From Lactarius indigo (Eukaryota > Basidiomycota > Agaricomycetes > Russulales > Russulaceae): a stretch of 64,000 bases of DNA. Positions 32,583 through 43,878 of this stretch are shown piece by piece (position 1 is the first letter of the stretch; each line of letters starts with the position of its first letter). Location: positions 1 to 64,000 of the forward strand of contig JAFKAC010000142.1 in NCBI GenBank assembly GCA_025766275.1, read 5' to 3'. The notes below the pieces were generated by a model that was not told the DNA's origin, searched no databases, and was given only the letters and a program-made list of their open reading frames with translations. The position numbers and the translations under genes are program-made.

Positions 32583-34061
32583 TCATCTTTTTACTCTCGG
32601 CTTTCTTAGCGGCAACCTCCGTGTCGGCCTCCCGCTAGGCATGGTTCCCGTCGTGGACAGTCTTGTTGACACTTCCTCGGCATGAGCGCTGGGCGTTGCT
32701 CTCGTTTCGCATGACCCTTCTTCTAACTCTCGTGTTCCTTTTGTTCGCACGACAGACGTAACACCAACCTTCTCCAGGCACTCCTGCGGTATGTCCTCTA
32801 CGGTGTGGGGCTGTTCCACTCCTTGCATGACGCCTTCTCCTAGTGATTCCGTCAGAACTTCATTTGGCTGCAAGGTTTCATAAAACCGTCATTCGCATGG
32901 CATATCAGGACAGCTCGAAGCTCACCGAACGTTCGACATCAATTCCATCAACGTCGCCCTCCTTTGCGGACCTCTGTTGCAGACTCGAAGGTCCTATCGT
33001 TTTTGCACCCTCCACTTCCACATTCGGATTGACACCTGGGGCCATCGTCGAATACGATTCTTTCCCAGTCGTCCCACTATTTGGGCTATTCCAATAGGTG
33101 TCGTTACCCATGGGACGGTTCGATTTTCCAGCCTGCGCCGCTTCGACGTGGCGGGGTATATCGGTCACGTTGACTTGAAGTGCACCACCACGGATTTCCT
33201 CCCGCACCCTCGCCACGAGTACGACATCTTCCATGCTCATCTGCTGGGCCTCATCCAGACTAAGTGGCAATGTTCTCTCGCACAGCGCGGTCAGGGTAGG
33301 GAGTACCCAATGGTCGACCGAATAAGTGCGCGCAAGCACGAGCTGATCGTGAGGTGTGGGAGGTTTGATAGACCTCAAGGCGAGTTTGCGAAGGGAGGCA
33401 AAGCCCCAGCGCGTAGACAAGTGGAGCACGGACTTCCATTGCTCGTATGACAGCTCGTGTGCTTCGAAATTTCTGTAAATAATACCCTAAGACTTGATAG
33501 CCGAAGGGGAGGTATGGAGATCCAACAAAGCTCACGCAGGATATAAGACGGAGAGGAGGGCCTCGAAGTCCTTGCGTTCGATATCGTCTATTGAAATGAT
33601 AGTGGGTAGGGCTTCGAAGTCTCGTATGTTGAACTGGGCAAATCGTGTAGAGAAGTAGACAGAATCTCGAGAAAAGAAGTATCGATGGACGCAGTACAGC
33701 GTACCACCAACCTGCGGGCTAATTAGTACGTCGGGTATGCAACCACAGAAGGCCAGCCACGGACCAAAAATGTGACATTCCCGTCCTTGAAAAAATATGT
33801 ATCGTGCCTCGGGAACGAATCATCAGGTGGTGTTACGTGCCCGCCTCCTGGTGTCTTTGTTCCTTCTGAAAATCCAAAGAGACTTGAGTGCTCAGCTCCG
33901 ATGTCAGTGCTATGAAGCCCTAAGGCTTCGGAGGTAGTTGTAGACATTTGCGAGTGACTCGAGTATGTATCTGAGAACGTAGAGTCGAATGAGACGATGG
34001 AGGCTGCGCTTGACAGAACTGGTGATATGGGAATTTCGTTGGAGACGATGCAAGGCGCTAT
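32583..34061 (-). pseudogene. BTB/POZ gene with lost start codon and frameshifted tail (BTB-4)
   Basis: Exon equivalents are 33765-34061, 33536-33711, 32926-33472 and 32583-32867, with the family's splice sites intact. The BTB core (YFFKDGNVTFL, GGTLYCVHRYFFSRDSVYF) and helical part (HDQLVLARTYSVDHWVLP, EAQQMSMEDVVLVARVREE) are intact. The codon matching the ATG of its relatives (ATGGCACCT) is ATA (34061-34059, ATAGCGCCT), and no in-frame ATG precedes it before the CACTA end 33 bp away. The last exon reads PNEVLTESLGEG like BTB-6 and BTB-8, but its coil segments (for example TEVAAKKAESKK) lie in other frames, so the tail is lost. The gene lost its upstream region to the CACTA insertion and is decaying. 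A short product from an internal ATG (MSTTTSEALG) would still include the BTB domain. Confidence 0.75.
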
Positions 34062-34094
34062 CAAAAGAGAGTTATTGTATTGTGCCGGTCTATA

Positions 34095-34105
34095 CACTGT
34101 GAAAA
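34095..34105 (+). repeat. CACTA left terminal inverted repeat
   Basis: CACTGTGAAAA; with the flanking TATA the inverted match to the right end is 15 bp. Confidence 0.85.
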
Positions 34106-34109
34106 CTAA

Positions 34110-34378
34110 ATTGGATGATTTTCATCCAAAACGATCGTGATATTCAGAATTCATCCTAGCGTAGATAGGTTTGTAGTTGCTTTCGATTCATCCTAAGTAT
34201 CGGGGTTGATTATCATCCCAATAAAACAATTCTATCGCCTACTGAAAATCACAAGTCATAAAACTGTGTTAAATTGTCATTCTAAAACACGTCAACGACT
34301 GGATGACTGGAAACAGCGGATGAAAATTATCCTATGTTAGACTAGCCATGGGTCACCGTCAGTTGGATGGTCATCTGC
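34110..34378. repeat. CACTA left subterminal repeats
   Basis: Multiple copies and fragments of GATGATTTTCATCC-type motifs (for example at 34113, near 34180 and 34205), in both orientations. Such arrays are transposase-binding regions in CACTA elements. Confidence 0.65.
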
Positions 34379-37300
34379 TCAAATGGTACGTAAACCCGAT
34401 GTTTCAAGCTCATCATCGTCAACTGGGGGATCCCACTCGGCGCAGGCAAGACTGCCGCTTCGGTCAATAATAGCCCACCCACCGCCGTCGACCGTATACT
34501 CCACACGGCCAACTAGGGCCTGGATGCTTGTGACATCAACGAGATCGAGGCTGCCTGTTGTATTGTAGAGATGAATATTGAGGCCCTCAAGATCGGTTGG
34601 TCCTGGGTCTTTGGTCTTGCAGTTTCGAATCGCAGCAAGGATGACGGGCTTTTGGGGATCCACCTGAGTATCAGAGCAAGTAAATTGGATTAGGTACAGG
34701 TGCTCGAGGGAACCGTAGAAGGTCCGTGGTTCGAACACTGGTTTGCGACGATGTGCATGCGCAAATTTATCCACTAACATCACATACTAAATCATTTCAG
34801 TAACGAGTGGTGGGAGATCAATTGAAGGTATGTGACTTACCCGCACAAATGTTGCGTCCCGTTGGTCTGCAGAGAGCTTCATAAGTCCCGAGGAATGGAT
34901 TGTATCCCCAGCCTCACTGTCTACGCGCCGAACTTTCCCCCACTCCTCAATTTTTGCTTGCCGGAGATACTTCCGAATAGTTGAGATGTGAAGTCCAAAT
35001 CGCGTTGAAAGTGCAGCAGCGGTCGAGTTTGATAACCCAGTTGATAATGACGTACTTCCTGTACCTTGTTGGACAATCATGTGAGGATGCAGGAGTACGC
35101 AGGTCGGGTCTTCAGTGGGCAAAATCAGATCTGAATTGCGAAAGGGAGGGGGCTGTAGCGCTCACAGTAAGGGCTCTTATATGCTCCCTTCGGCAGATCA
35201 CCCCGTTGAGGCCGTAGAGCAAGTTCATCTGACAAACCATAAATAGCCTTGATCTGTGTGAGTTGCGCATCTTCAAGGACATATCGATCCATGGAAGCAT
35301 AGGGGGACCGTCGGTTTCTGATTGCTGGTTTGAGACGGTTGCAATAGCGTTCCATTGGGAACGCCCAGTAACACCATACTGGCCCACAAGTCTTAATACT
35401 GTCGGCTATGTGAAGAAGCGCGTGGATGGTGACCGGGCATGCAGACACACGGTCTGTGTCATGTTGATAATAAAATCTGTCGACAGTAGAGTTAGTGCAG
35501 CTACGACACAAGTTGGTGAGGCGTACCTTTCGTATTTTTTCACCCAATCAATAAATCCATTCCGAACGGAATTGATTTCTTCGTGCGCTATCTCAAATTT
35601 GAGGCAGGTACTTAACAGCTTCACAAGGAGAGTGAAGTGCTTGTAGTACTTCTCGTTATCAAACCGGCGCCACAACAGAACGGGACCAATATAAAGCGTC
35701 CAAAAGGACCACATATCGGCCGTACATGTGCTGCGATCTCTTGCAATGTTTGGGACTCGACATCCATAAGCTGACGGGACTGTTGAGCCGGATGACGCTG
35801 TGAGCGTACCGATTCCTTCCCAGACGGCCTTCGAGAGTTCGTAGGACTCGTTTCCTTGATCGAGCCCTTTGAAGTCGCGCGTCCAGTGGAGTACTAGGTT
35901 CTTGATTGTATTTTCCCAGATAAGATGCATGAAGTCGTACGGAAATGAGAGAGGAAAGAACAGAGAACAGATTGAAGAGAGGAGAGGCGTGCCTTTGATG
36001 CCGTACTCTTTTGAGAGTCTGTCGGCGGCAGTATTCGTTGTAGTGGCATCAACCTCAGCAGCCTGAGCAAGCAGCCTGTCGTGTGTGCGCAAAGGGAGAT
36101 TGTAAGGATCATATTTCTTCACGCGATCACCAGATTGGTCACTTCTGACATCAGGATGAGACGAACGGTCCAGGGGAACATAGTGTGTAGTCCCTGGCTG
36201 ATCTGGCGCACGCAACCCTCGGATCTCGCACATGCGGCACGGAGAGATGCCGTTGTGCCCTTTCATCCGCATGACCATAGATACTGCTGGTATATCACCA
36301 AATACGACGATCAAGTGAGCGCGTAGGGTGAAGAAACAACTCTTGAGGGCATCGAAAGAACGGACTCCGCGTGCAAGACAAAGAAGCTCCTGGAGAAATG
36401 GCCACAAGAACGAGTCGAAATCTTGCGGTTTCTTTGGGCCTGGAATGACACCGAGAGCAAGTATCTGATCAACGTGAAACCGTATCTCGGGAGGGAGGTT
36501 ATAGTTGAACAGAATGATAGGCCAGGCAGTACTCTTCCGCCTGTTAAACGGCGCAAAGCCATCTGTAGACAGGCCCAACGCAATATCCCGGTGGTCGTCA
36601 AAGTACCGGTGTCCAAACACCTCCTTGTCAATCTGAACGTATTTCGACTTGAGGGTCTTGTAGTTCTCACCGTCGAAGATGTCCTTGACCACCCCTGAAA
36701 CTGACTCGGCCTCGGACTGAGATCGGTATTGCATTGCTGTCGCAACTTCGGTGCTTGCGCAAAATGCTCGAAGTCGAGGAATTAAAGGAAGGTATCTGAA
36801 CTTCTTACGAGCTGTCCCATTAGCGTGGTACCGTGAAAGCCCACAGTACGTGCAAGATGTTGCGTTTGAGTGAGGGCCGGTATAACATAGACACGAATTG
36901 GGGCAGCAGTCATATATTTGAGCACTAAGATCTGCTAGGAAGGCGATACGAGAACGGAGTTGGAATGGCCCAGGGAGTGGAGGTGTAGTTTGAAACGCGT
37001 AACGTGCTTTTTTCCAGGCAGCGTCTGTCGTGTGCGTAGAAATCTTGAAAGCGAACGCTTGACAGATTGCGCGATCACAGTCATCGAGCTTTTCACCTGA
37101 CAGAGAGTTTTAGTAATGCTCAGAGATAGACTAAGTATGACGCACCCATTTTAGCGTACTTAGACTCGAAGTCTTCTCTGAGCTCGTCGCCAATGATCCC
37201 AGCCAAGCCACCTTCCTGATCCAATGTGTCAACGATATCCGACTCATCGCCATCGGGTCCCTCTTCAAGTGGGGGCTCACCATCGCCATCAGCATCCATG

Positions 37301-37731
37301 TCGTGACCAACTTCACTGGAGTCTTCCGGATCCTCAGGCTCTGACTGTGGGTATAAGTGGTCGTGGCCATGGTGCCATCGTCGTGACACGCAGACTGCAA
37401 GTAGCCTGTCCATGTGTCCCTGTCCAGAGTCTTCAAGGTCACAATTACCTTCGCCATTTGAAGTTGAAGGCCACGGAATTTCCACGTCTTGGAAGAGCAC
37501 ATCTGGGTTAGGACCAGTGGCACTGGTGTGCGCGTCTTGACATTCTGGAGGCTTTGCCTTAAGCTTGGGCTTGTCGCGAGGGGTGTGTGCGGCTTTGAAT
37601 GCAAGTCGCGGACGTTTGCGGGGTGTGGGAGTCATGAGGAGTTTGTTGGCACGACGGTGGTGTTCGCGCTCGCGTTTACGAGGTAAGTGCTTGTTACAGC
37701 AGATGCAAAAGACGAGCTCCTGACCAGTCAT
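34379..37731 (-). CDS. Tnp2-family transposase of the CACTA element
   Basis: Exons 37146-37731, 35527-37096, 35166-35476, 34841-35130 and 34379-34786 give 3165 nt, 1054 aa. The N-terminus carries cysteine pairs (CICCNKHL) and an acidic region. A second Cys cluster (CCPNSCLCYTG, CTYCGLSRY) precedes the Tnp2 core. The core has LSTDGFAPF, WPIILFNYNLPPE, IPGPKKPQDFDSFLWPF, GHNGISPCRMC and FPYDFMHLIWENTIKNL. The C-terminal part (YGSLEHLYLIQF) follows four short introns. Tnp2 proteins cut and paste CACTA elements using the terminal repeats. The gene is open throughout, so the enzyme may be functional even though the neighbouring gene is interrupted. Confidence 0.85.
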
Positions 37732-37933
37732 GTTGCCAGGATCCGGACTTGTAGAATGGGGTGGACGGAGACGCGGCCCAAATAGAATCAATTGAGTTGA
37801 CTTCGAATTGTTGCACGTGCACTGTGACAATATTTTGCTAAGTCGAACTGGAGGAAAAAGGAAAAAACGAACCACCACACCCATCCGCACCTGTTCCCGC
37901 TTGAGTCAGCCAGTCCCCTCGAATACTACACAC
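37732..37933. promoter_or_regulatory. Bidirectional promoter of the CACTA gene pair
   Basis: Only 202 bp separate the transposase ATG (minus, 37731) from the ATG of the divergent second gene (plus, 37934). Both promoters must lie or overlap here. Confidence 0.55.
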
Positions 37934-38637
37934 ATGCCCAGCACGGATGAGGATACCACCCAGCAACGTACAACAAGGAACAGGAAAAATATGAATAAGC
38001 AAAGTAAGTCCGAACAGTTGAATCCAGGTTGTCAATGCACCCAAGTTCATGTTACAGAGAAGGGGTCTTCGCAGCAGGCCAAGCCAGCGTCTGCTACTAA
38101 TACCCCCCCTGTAGATGGAAGCAACGGTGCTGTTGCCAGCGAGGAAGATGAGAACGAGGTCAAGGCCCGCATTGAAAAAGCTAAAGGTGAGACGGCATAC
38201 GACAAGAAAGACAGCGACTTACACAACGGGGCTAGAAGAACTCAAGGCACTTGAGGCGCAGAAGGAAGCTCTTTCCAAAGAGCTTACTGAGAAGTCTGCC
38301 GCTGCCGCCGCCTCACTGCCCAAGATTGAGCGCCCGCCCAAAGGAATGAGCATCCAAAAGGGAATGGAATTGTCAGACGACAAGCCTAGGTATGATGCAA
38401 TCAGGGTGCGTTCATATGCGAAACGAGAAAATGGGATGGAAACTTATCGTTGCTTAGCGTCTTGTAAGGGACTTGGTTGCGGAGGTGGGGATAGATTGGG
38501 AAGTTTCATGGGCCAAGATCCCAGCTAGCAAAAAAGCGAGGTTGTATCACGCCGTGAGTCCAAGTAGTACTAGTAGCAGTGATATCTAAACGTACCTTAT
38601 ATTCCAGGCTCGCGAGGCAGTGCCCTACTTGAAGAGG

Positions 38638-38642
38638 TTCGC
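38638..38642 (+). repeat. Target-site duplication, left copy (TTCGC)
   Basis: Identical to 46317-46321 at the other end of the gypsy element; falls inside codons of the interrupted gene. Confidence 0.95.
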
Positions 38643-39099
38643 TGTAACGCCGTCACGACGTTAGCTCGACTTGAGCTCGGCTAAGGCGACTCTTATGACT
38701 TAGCTGATCACGCGCGATGGCGTACGGCACGAAGGCAGGTTCCAGATGTTCGAAGACACTGGCGAATATAGACGGCTTCCCCTGATCGGTGAAGTGAGTA
38801 GTTCGAGAAGGAAGAGACAGGAAGTGACGATTGAAGAAGACCAAGATGGCGTATCTTGGTCTTCCGCAGCTACCTTAAATACAAGAAGAGCAGGCTTTCA
38901 AGCGCTGCTATGAGTCACCGTATCGTAGCGTCCAACGTATCGCGTAAGTGCCGCAATCCTAATACTACTACTGCCTGTACTAGGATCGAGTCATCCTTCA
39001 ACGCCTAACTCCTACCGTAAACCCCGAGTCCGTGACTAATATACCTTACCGCCGTAGCCACAACCGGTACAGTAAGGGTTCAATGCAGAAACTGTAACA
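38643..39099 (-). repeat. 3' LTR of the gypsy element
   Basis: 457 bp; in transcript sense it begins TGTTACAGTTT and ends GGCGTTACA. Confidence 0.95.
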
Positions 39100-39110
39100 T
39101 CACCCCCTTT
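39100..39110 (-). other. Polypurine tract
   Basis: AAAGGGGGTGA in transcript sense, directly before the 3' LTR; primes plus-strand DNA synthesis in LTR elements. Confidence 0.8.
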
Positions 39111-39129
39111 CTAGCGTGAGTCCCCAGAC

Positions 39130-42100
39130 TCACCGAAAGTCCCTCGCCGTCCATGTAGACTGCTCGTCGTTGATCCGCTCAAAGACGTTAGCCCTCTCCA
39201 GGCGGTAGATGCAGTCCCGCTTGTCGTCCCTTGCTGACAGTCGCATCGCCTGAAGCTGTCGAATGCGAGCCGCGAGCCGCTCTTCTTCATACGCGGCTGC
39301 TCGGTAACGCGTCACCTCCGCAGTCAGGGACTCGTCCCCAATGCGGTTCAGCGCGCGGTCCGTGATCTTGTCGGAGGCGAGGATAACTAGATCCTCGTGG
39401 GCGATGAAGGCGCGTCCCGCAGCCGATAGCATCGGGAAGGCGTAGAGGGGTTTGCCGTAAAGATGGGGGGAACCGGGGATAAGCCCCAGTACAAAAGGGT
39501 TCGCACCTCCGACAATTTGAACGTGACTGGCGTTCCTCTCTACACCATCGGGTCCGGTGATGGGGAAGTGAATGTAATGGGGCTGTCGATTCGCCCTGAA
39601 CCCTTCAGGCGCAAGGACCTGCGCAGGGTCGTCGTCGTGCGTAATGGGGGTGTGAAATGCGACGCCGGGCAGTCGCACACGTCCTCGAGACATGGGGGTT
39701 CCGTCGGTGTGGACGAGCCATGGGGTGATTCGGGGATTAGTAGGGTGGCTGTGCGTTCGAAGGAGGGGGTGTCTGACCGGGTAGTAATCCTCGTCGTCAG
39801 TGTGAGCCTCGTCGTTAGGGAGCGCTGCCTGCGCTGCCGCAACTCGCTCAATCTCCTCTGCGCTAAGCGCAGTTGTTCGTCGGCCCACTCCTTCGCCATC
39901 CTCCGCCAGTCCTCCGCTGCTTCTAACTCCTGTTGGGTCTTCGAGGGGACGATCGGCAGGGAGAATTCCCCTCGTGCCGATGAGGTCGTCACCTGGGGGG
40001 ATGATGGCAACGGGTTCTCGATTGCCGTTGTCGTCTCTGAAGATGTGAGCGACGGCATGCTGCTGCTCGTCGTCGGGCTGGTGAGTCGGGTCGGGGAACC
40101 TCTGTAGGACATTAGCCCATTCTTGAGCGGTGATATGCCCCGCTCGTATGTTTGCAGGTGTGTACGGAGTGAGCTGGACCTGTTGAACCACGGTTTCTTC
40201 GTCGTCTTCGATGAGGTTGGCGGCGTCTTGTGCGACTTGGTCGAGGAGGATCGCCGTGGTGACATGTCTGAGAGGGGAAGTGGGCATAGACGTCTGAGTG
40301 GATCGGAGGTGAGAAGGATACTCTCCTTGGTCGTCCATGGGCTGGCTTTTAAGAGATCGCACACCCGTCCGGCCCTCTTGATACGCCTTGATCGCGTCTG
40401 GTGCAAATACGTCATCTTTGTCGACCCACTGATTCTCCGAGTCCGAATAGCCCTTCCATTTGATGAGATATTGGAGCTTCTTGCGGCGGCCGAAATGCCG
40501 TGAGTCCAGAATGGCCTCGACTTCGTACTCCTCCTCCCCTTCCACCAGATCCGGCGGTGGTCGTGGAAAGTTTTCGCCGTGGAAGGCTGTACGTTTGTAT
40601 GGCGTGAGAAGATCGATGTGAAACACTGGATGGATGCTCCACTGTGTGGGAAGTTCGAGACGGTAATTGTATGGGGACATCACCTGCACAACTTTAAATG
40701 GTCCGTGGCGTCGCGCCGCCAATTTCGTCGCGGGTTGATTAGTCCGTAGATGTCTTCCTTCCAGCCACACTTGGTCTCCGACTTGGTAGCGTGGAGTATC
40801 TTTGTGCCGAACCCAGCTGTCTTGTGCCTTTTTGATAAGATCTTGGGCGAGCTGGCGCGCCTCCTTTAATTGTGTCAGTCTGGTGATCACGTTTGGGATT
40901 GGAGATGGCTTGTCCGTCCAATCAGCGGTCGGGTCGTACCCCATCAGGAGCATGAATGGCGATTGTTTCGTGTGTTCGTGGGGCCAATTGTTGTGAGCGA
41001 ATTCTGCTATCGGGAGATATGCCGCCCAATTATCTTGACGCTCGTTGGCCCAAAATCGTAGATATTGTTCGAGCCACTGATTGGTCCGTTCCGATTGCCC
41101 ATCCGTGCGCGGATGATAAGCCGTGGAAATGTTCTGTTGGATGCCCAATATACGGCATATCTCTCGTGTAAATTTGGAGGTAAACCGGGGGTCTCGATCA
41201 CTAATGATTTTACGCGGTAATCCGAATCGTTTGAATACGTGGTTGACGTACAGAATGGCGGTCCCCTCTGCTGTGATCTCTTCGTTGCAGGGAATAAATA
41301 TGGATGCTTTGCTGCAATCATGATCGGTGACAGTTAAAATGCTGTCGTATGATTGCGAGATCGGCAGCTTGGTGATGAAGTCAAGGGCAATGGTATGGAA
41401 GGGAGGGGCGTCCTTGGCAGCGGTAATTGGGTGTAACGGTGCACGGGTTGGTCTTGTGTTGACTTTGATTCGCTGACAGTCAGCACATCCTGTAACGTAC
41501 TCATACACGTCCCGGCGGATACTCGGCCACCAATGGTGTCGCTCCACGATCCGTTGTGTCCTGCTTATTCCAGGGTGTCCGTGTACCGGTGGGTCGTGGT
41601 GGTCTTGTATAATGGCCCGGTAGGCTGTCATGGGTCCCGTGACTACCAGTCGTCCGTCCTTGTACCACTCTCCCTCTATCTTTTTGAGGCGATGGGCATC
41701 GACCCAGGTTTTGATTATGGCGGGGTCTTGTCGTCGCCTCGGCGGTTGCATCATCGGGTGTGTTTCCAACGTACACGCAGCATTAGTGGCTCGTATGAAT
41801 ACCTCCGGAGGTAAGACGACCACACCTTGGTTATCTCCCTCTCCTTGGTCGTAGTCTGGTCGTCGTGATAGCGCATCTGCTCTGCCGTTGTTCTTCCCTT
41901 TGATGTGATGGATTTCGAAGTCGTACTCCATTAATTCGAGTACCTCTCGAGCGACCCTTCGGCTGATCTTTTGCGGAGTTTTCCAGTATTGGAGATTTAG
42001 GTGGTCTGAGAATATTTTGATCTTGTGCGGAGACCCTGCGAGCAGAGGCCTCCAGTGGCGAAGGGCTTTGACTATGGCGAGAAGTTCTAGGTCGTAAATG

Positions 42101-43878
42101 TCGTAGTTTCGCTCTGCTTCATTCAGCGTTGCCGAATAGTACCCTATGGGATGCTTGCGACCGTCATTTTTCTTCTGTAAGAGTACTGCGCCTACCGCAA
42201 ATCCTGACGCGTCGACCTCTAGCTCGAACTGATCTTGTAAGTTGGGGTGTGCCAGTACTGGTTCTTCCGTTACGAGTCGTTTGAGGGTTTTGAAGGCCCG
42301 CTCTTCATCGTCTCCCCAGTTCCACTCTGCATCCTTCCTCGTTAACCGGTTGAGTGGCCGTGCGTGGGTTGCGAAGCCTCGGATGAAAAGACGGTAAAAG
42401 TTACAGAAACCCAGAAATGACCGTACGTCCCTGACCTTGGTTGGTGTCGGCCAGTCTTTGATGCCGCGAACTTTTACCGGGTCCATGCGTGTTACCCCCT
42501 TTTCAAGGATTACCCCCAGGTAATCCATCCGAGGTTGGTGGAAAAGGCATTTTTCGAGCTTGAAGTAGAGGTCGTGTTCCTGAGCGACGCGAAGGACGTC
42601 CGTTACCGCGGCCACATGATCAGCGGATGTAGCGCCTTCTCGTGTGGCGATGCCAATATCATCCATGTAGACACGGATGACGGTACCGCGGAGTTCATGC
42701 TTCGCGATGGTATCACGATAGATATGGTTCATCATCGTTTGGAAGGTGGCCGGCGAGTTAGTGAGACCGAAAAACATTACTGTTGGCTCAAAAAGGCCAA
42801 ACTTGGTCTTAAAGGCTGCCTTTTCCTGATCACCGTCTCGTATTCGGATATTGTTATATCCCCAGCGGATGTCGAGCTTCGTATAGATGTGGGCGTTACT
42901 GAGGTCGTAAATGAGATCTTGAATTAGGGGGAGTGGGTATTGATTTCGTATAGTATATGAGTTGATGGTGCGATAGTCCTGTACGGGGCGTAGCTTCCCG
43001 TCCTTCTTTTTGACAAAGAAGAATGAAGATGCGTACGGGGATATAGAGGGTCGCAGATATCCTTGCTGCAGTTTCTCGTCCAGAAATTCCTTGAGTTTCC
43101 CCTCTTCTTCCTGCGTTAATGGGTATATCTTGCAATCTATTGCTGAAGGAGTGTTCGGTTTGAAGTCTATTGCGTGGTCCCACGGCCTGGCGGGGGGGAA
43201 TCGTTGTGACGCTTCTTCACTGAAGAGTTGTTGGAAGGCGTGGTAGACTGCCGGCAGTTCTACGGGTTTTTCCTCCTTTTTTGCCTGGATGGCCAATTCT
43301 GTGGACGTAGTTGCTCGTAAGTACGTATCCTCCTCGTCTAGTTCGAGGGCTATCGCTTCTTTTTCATCGTTAGTTAGAGCGGTCGCGATGACGGTGTGAT
43401 GGTCCAGACTGTCCTGTGTGCTGATCACGACTGGCATGACCTTTTCATGTATAACCGCGTCTCGCCAATTGATGGTTGGTTCGTAGGTTGCCAGCCATGG
43501 ATACCCTAGGACAACTTCTTCGCTTCCGAGATTCGTAATAAGGAATCTCATGGTCCTGTGATACCCATTGGCGTAGACGTCCAAATCGGTAAAGTGAGTG
43601 ATGGACCCAGCTTTGTTTTCCGTGCTATCTATGTTCCAGACCTTCCGCGGTTTGATTAGTTGCTGGGTTCCTATGCCCATTTTTTTGATGAAATTCGGGT
43701 GTATGAAGTTGTCGGTGGCGCCCGAGTCTACCAATGCTTTTATGTCGGCCATTCGGTAATTCGTACGAATCGAGACTGGAATTCGAAGAGAACGAAAGCG
43801 CGTCATGATTACAGAATTACAATTTAAAGCCCTCACCCAGGCCGATGGGTTCAGGCGCTCCGAAAACCCTCTTTTCCC
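39130..43878 (-). CDS. Pol polyprotein: protease, RT, RNase H, integrase, chromodomain and long tail
   Basis: The frame is open from about 44070 to a stop at 39130, but the sensible start is the -1 frameshift at 43872-43878, giving about 1582 Pol residues. Domains in order: aspartic protease ALVDSGATDNF; reverse transcriptase with SPYASSFFFVKKKDGKLRPV, YTKLDIRWGYNNIRI and active-site YMDD; RNase H with LEVDASGFAVGAVLL and DALSRRPDY. Next are the integrase zinc finger (H-H-CADC), the core with ALDFITKLP, SDRDPRF and SERTNQWLEQ (D, D, E), and a chromodomain (YEVEAILDSR, YLIKWKGY, NQWVDKDD) near 40390-40540. Chromodomains in chromoviruses steer integration to marked chromatin. About 415 residues follow the chromodomain (40380-39130) with no recognised domain, which is unusually long. 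Confidence 0.92.
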   Translation of the reverse strand, partial: GKRGFSERLNPSAWVRALNCNSVIMTRFRSLRIPVSIRTNYRMADIKALVDSGATDNFIHPNFIKKMGIGTQQLIKPRKVWNIDSTENKAGSITHFTDLDVYANGYHRTMRFLITNLGSEEVVLGYPWLATYEPTINWRDAVIHEKVMPVVISTQDSLDHHTVIATALTNDEKEAIALELDEEDTYLRATTSTELAIQAKKEEKPVELPAVYHAFQQLFSEEASQRFPPARPWDHAIDFKPNTPSAIDCKIYPLTQEEEGKLKEFLDEKLQQGYLRPSISPYASSFFFVKKKDGKLRPVQDYRTINSYTIRNQYPLPLIQDLIYDLSNAHIYTKLDIRWGYNNIRIRDGDQEKAAFKTKFGLFEPTVMFFGLTNSPATFQTMMNHIYRDTIAKHELRGTVIRVYMDDIGIATREGATSADHVAAVTDVLRVAQEHDLYFKLEKCLFHQPRMDYLGVILEKGVTRMDPVKVRGIKDWPTPTKVRDVRSFLGFCNFYRLFIRGFATHARPLNRLTRKDAEWNWGDDEERAFKTLKRLVTEEPVLAHPNLQDQFELEVDASGFAVGAVLLQKKNDGRKHPIGYYSATLNEAERNYDIYDLELLAIVKALRHWRPLLAGSPHKIKIFSDHLNLQYWKTPQKISRRVAREVLELMEYDFEIHHIKGKNNGRADALSRRPDYDQGEGDNQGVVVLPPEVFIRATNAACTLETHPMMQPPRRRQDPAIIKTWVDAHRLKKIEGEWYKDGRLVVTGPMTAYRAIIQDHHDPPVHGHPGISRTQRIVERHHWWPSIRRDVYEYVTGCADCQRIKVNTRPTRAPLHPITAAKDAPPFHTIALDFITKLPISQSYDSILTVTDHDCSKASIFIPCNEEITAEGTAILYVNHVFKRFGLPRKIISDRDPRFTSKFTREICRILGIQQNISTAYHPRTDGQSERTNQWLEQYLRFWANERQDNWAAYLPIAEFAHNNWPHEHTKQSPFMLLMGYDPTADWTDKPSPIPNVITRLTQLKEARQLAQDLIKKAQDSWVRHKDTPRYQVGDQVWLEGRHLRTNQPATKLAARRHGPFKVVQVMSPYNYRLELPTQWSIHPVFHIDLLTPYKRTAFHGENFPRPPPDLVEGEEEYEVEAILDSRHFGRRKKLQYLIKWKGYSDSENQWVDKDDVFAPDAIKAYQEGRTGVRSLKSQPMDDQGEYPSHLRSTQTSMPTSPLRHVTTAILLDQVAQDAANLIEDDEETVVQQVQLTPYTPANIRAGHITAQEWANVLQRFPDPTHQPDDEQQHAVAHIFRDDNGNREPVAIIPPGDDLIGTRGILPADRPLEDPTGVRSSGGLAEDGEGVGRRTTALSAEEIERVAAAQAALPNDEAHTDDEDYYPVRHPLLRTHSHPTNPRITPWLVHTDGTPMSRGRVRLPGVAFHTPITHDDDPAQVLAPEGFRANRQPHYIHFPITGPDGVERNASHVQIVGGANPFVLGLIPGSPHLYGKPLYAFPMLSAAGRAFIAHEDLVILASDKITDRALNRIGDESLTAEVTRYRAAAYEEERLAARIRQLQAMRLSARDDKRDCIYRLERANVFERINDEQSTWTARDFR

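Noticed and set aside
34379..37731. Ty1/copia or hAT assignment for the element around the transposase
   Set aside because: The Tnp2 core motifs, CACTG termini and subterminal arrays fit CACTA; no hAT-type 8-bp duplication is present.
38653..38844. 63-aa ORF repeated in both gypsy LTRs
   Set aside because: It lies within the LTRs and overlaps the predicted transcript start; no evidence of a protein.
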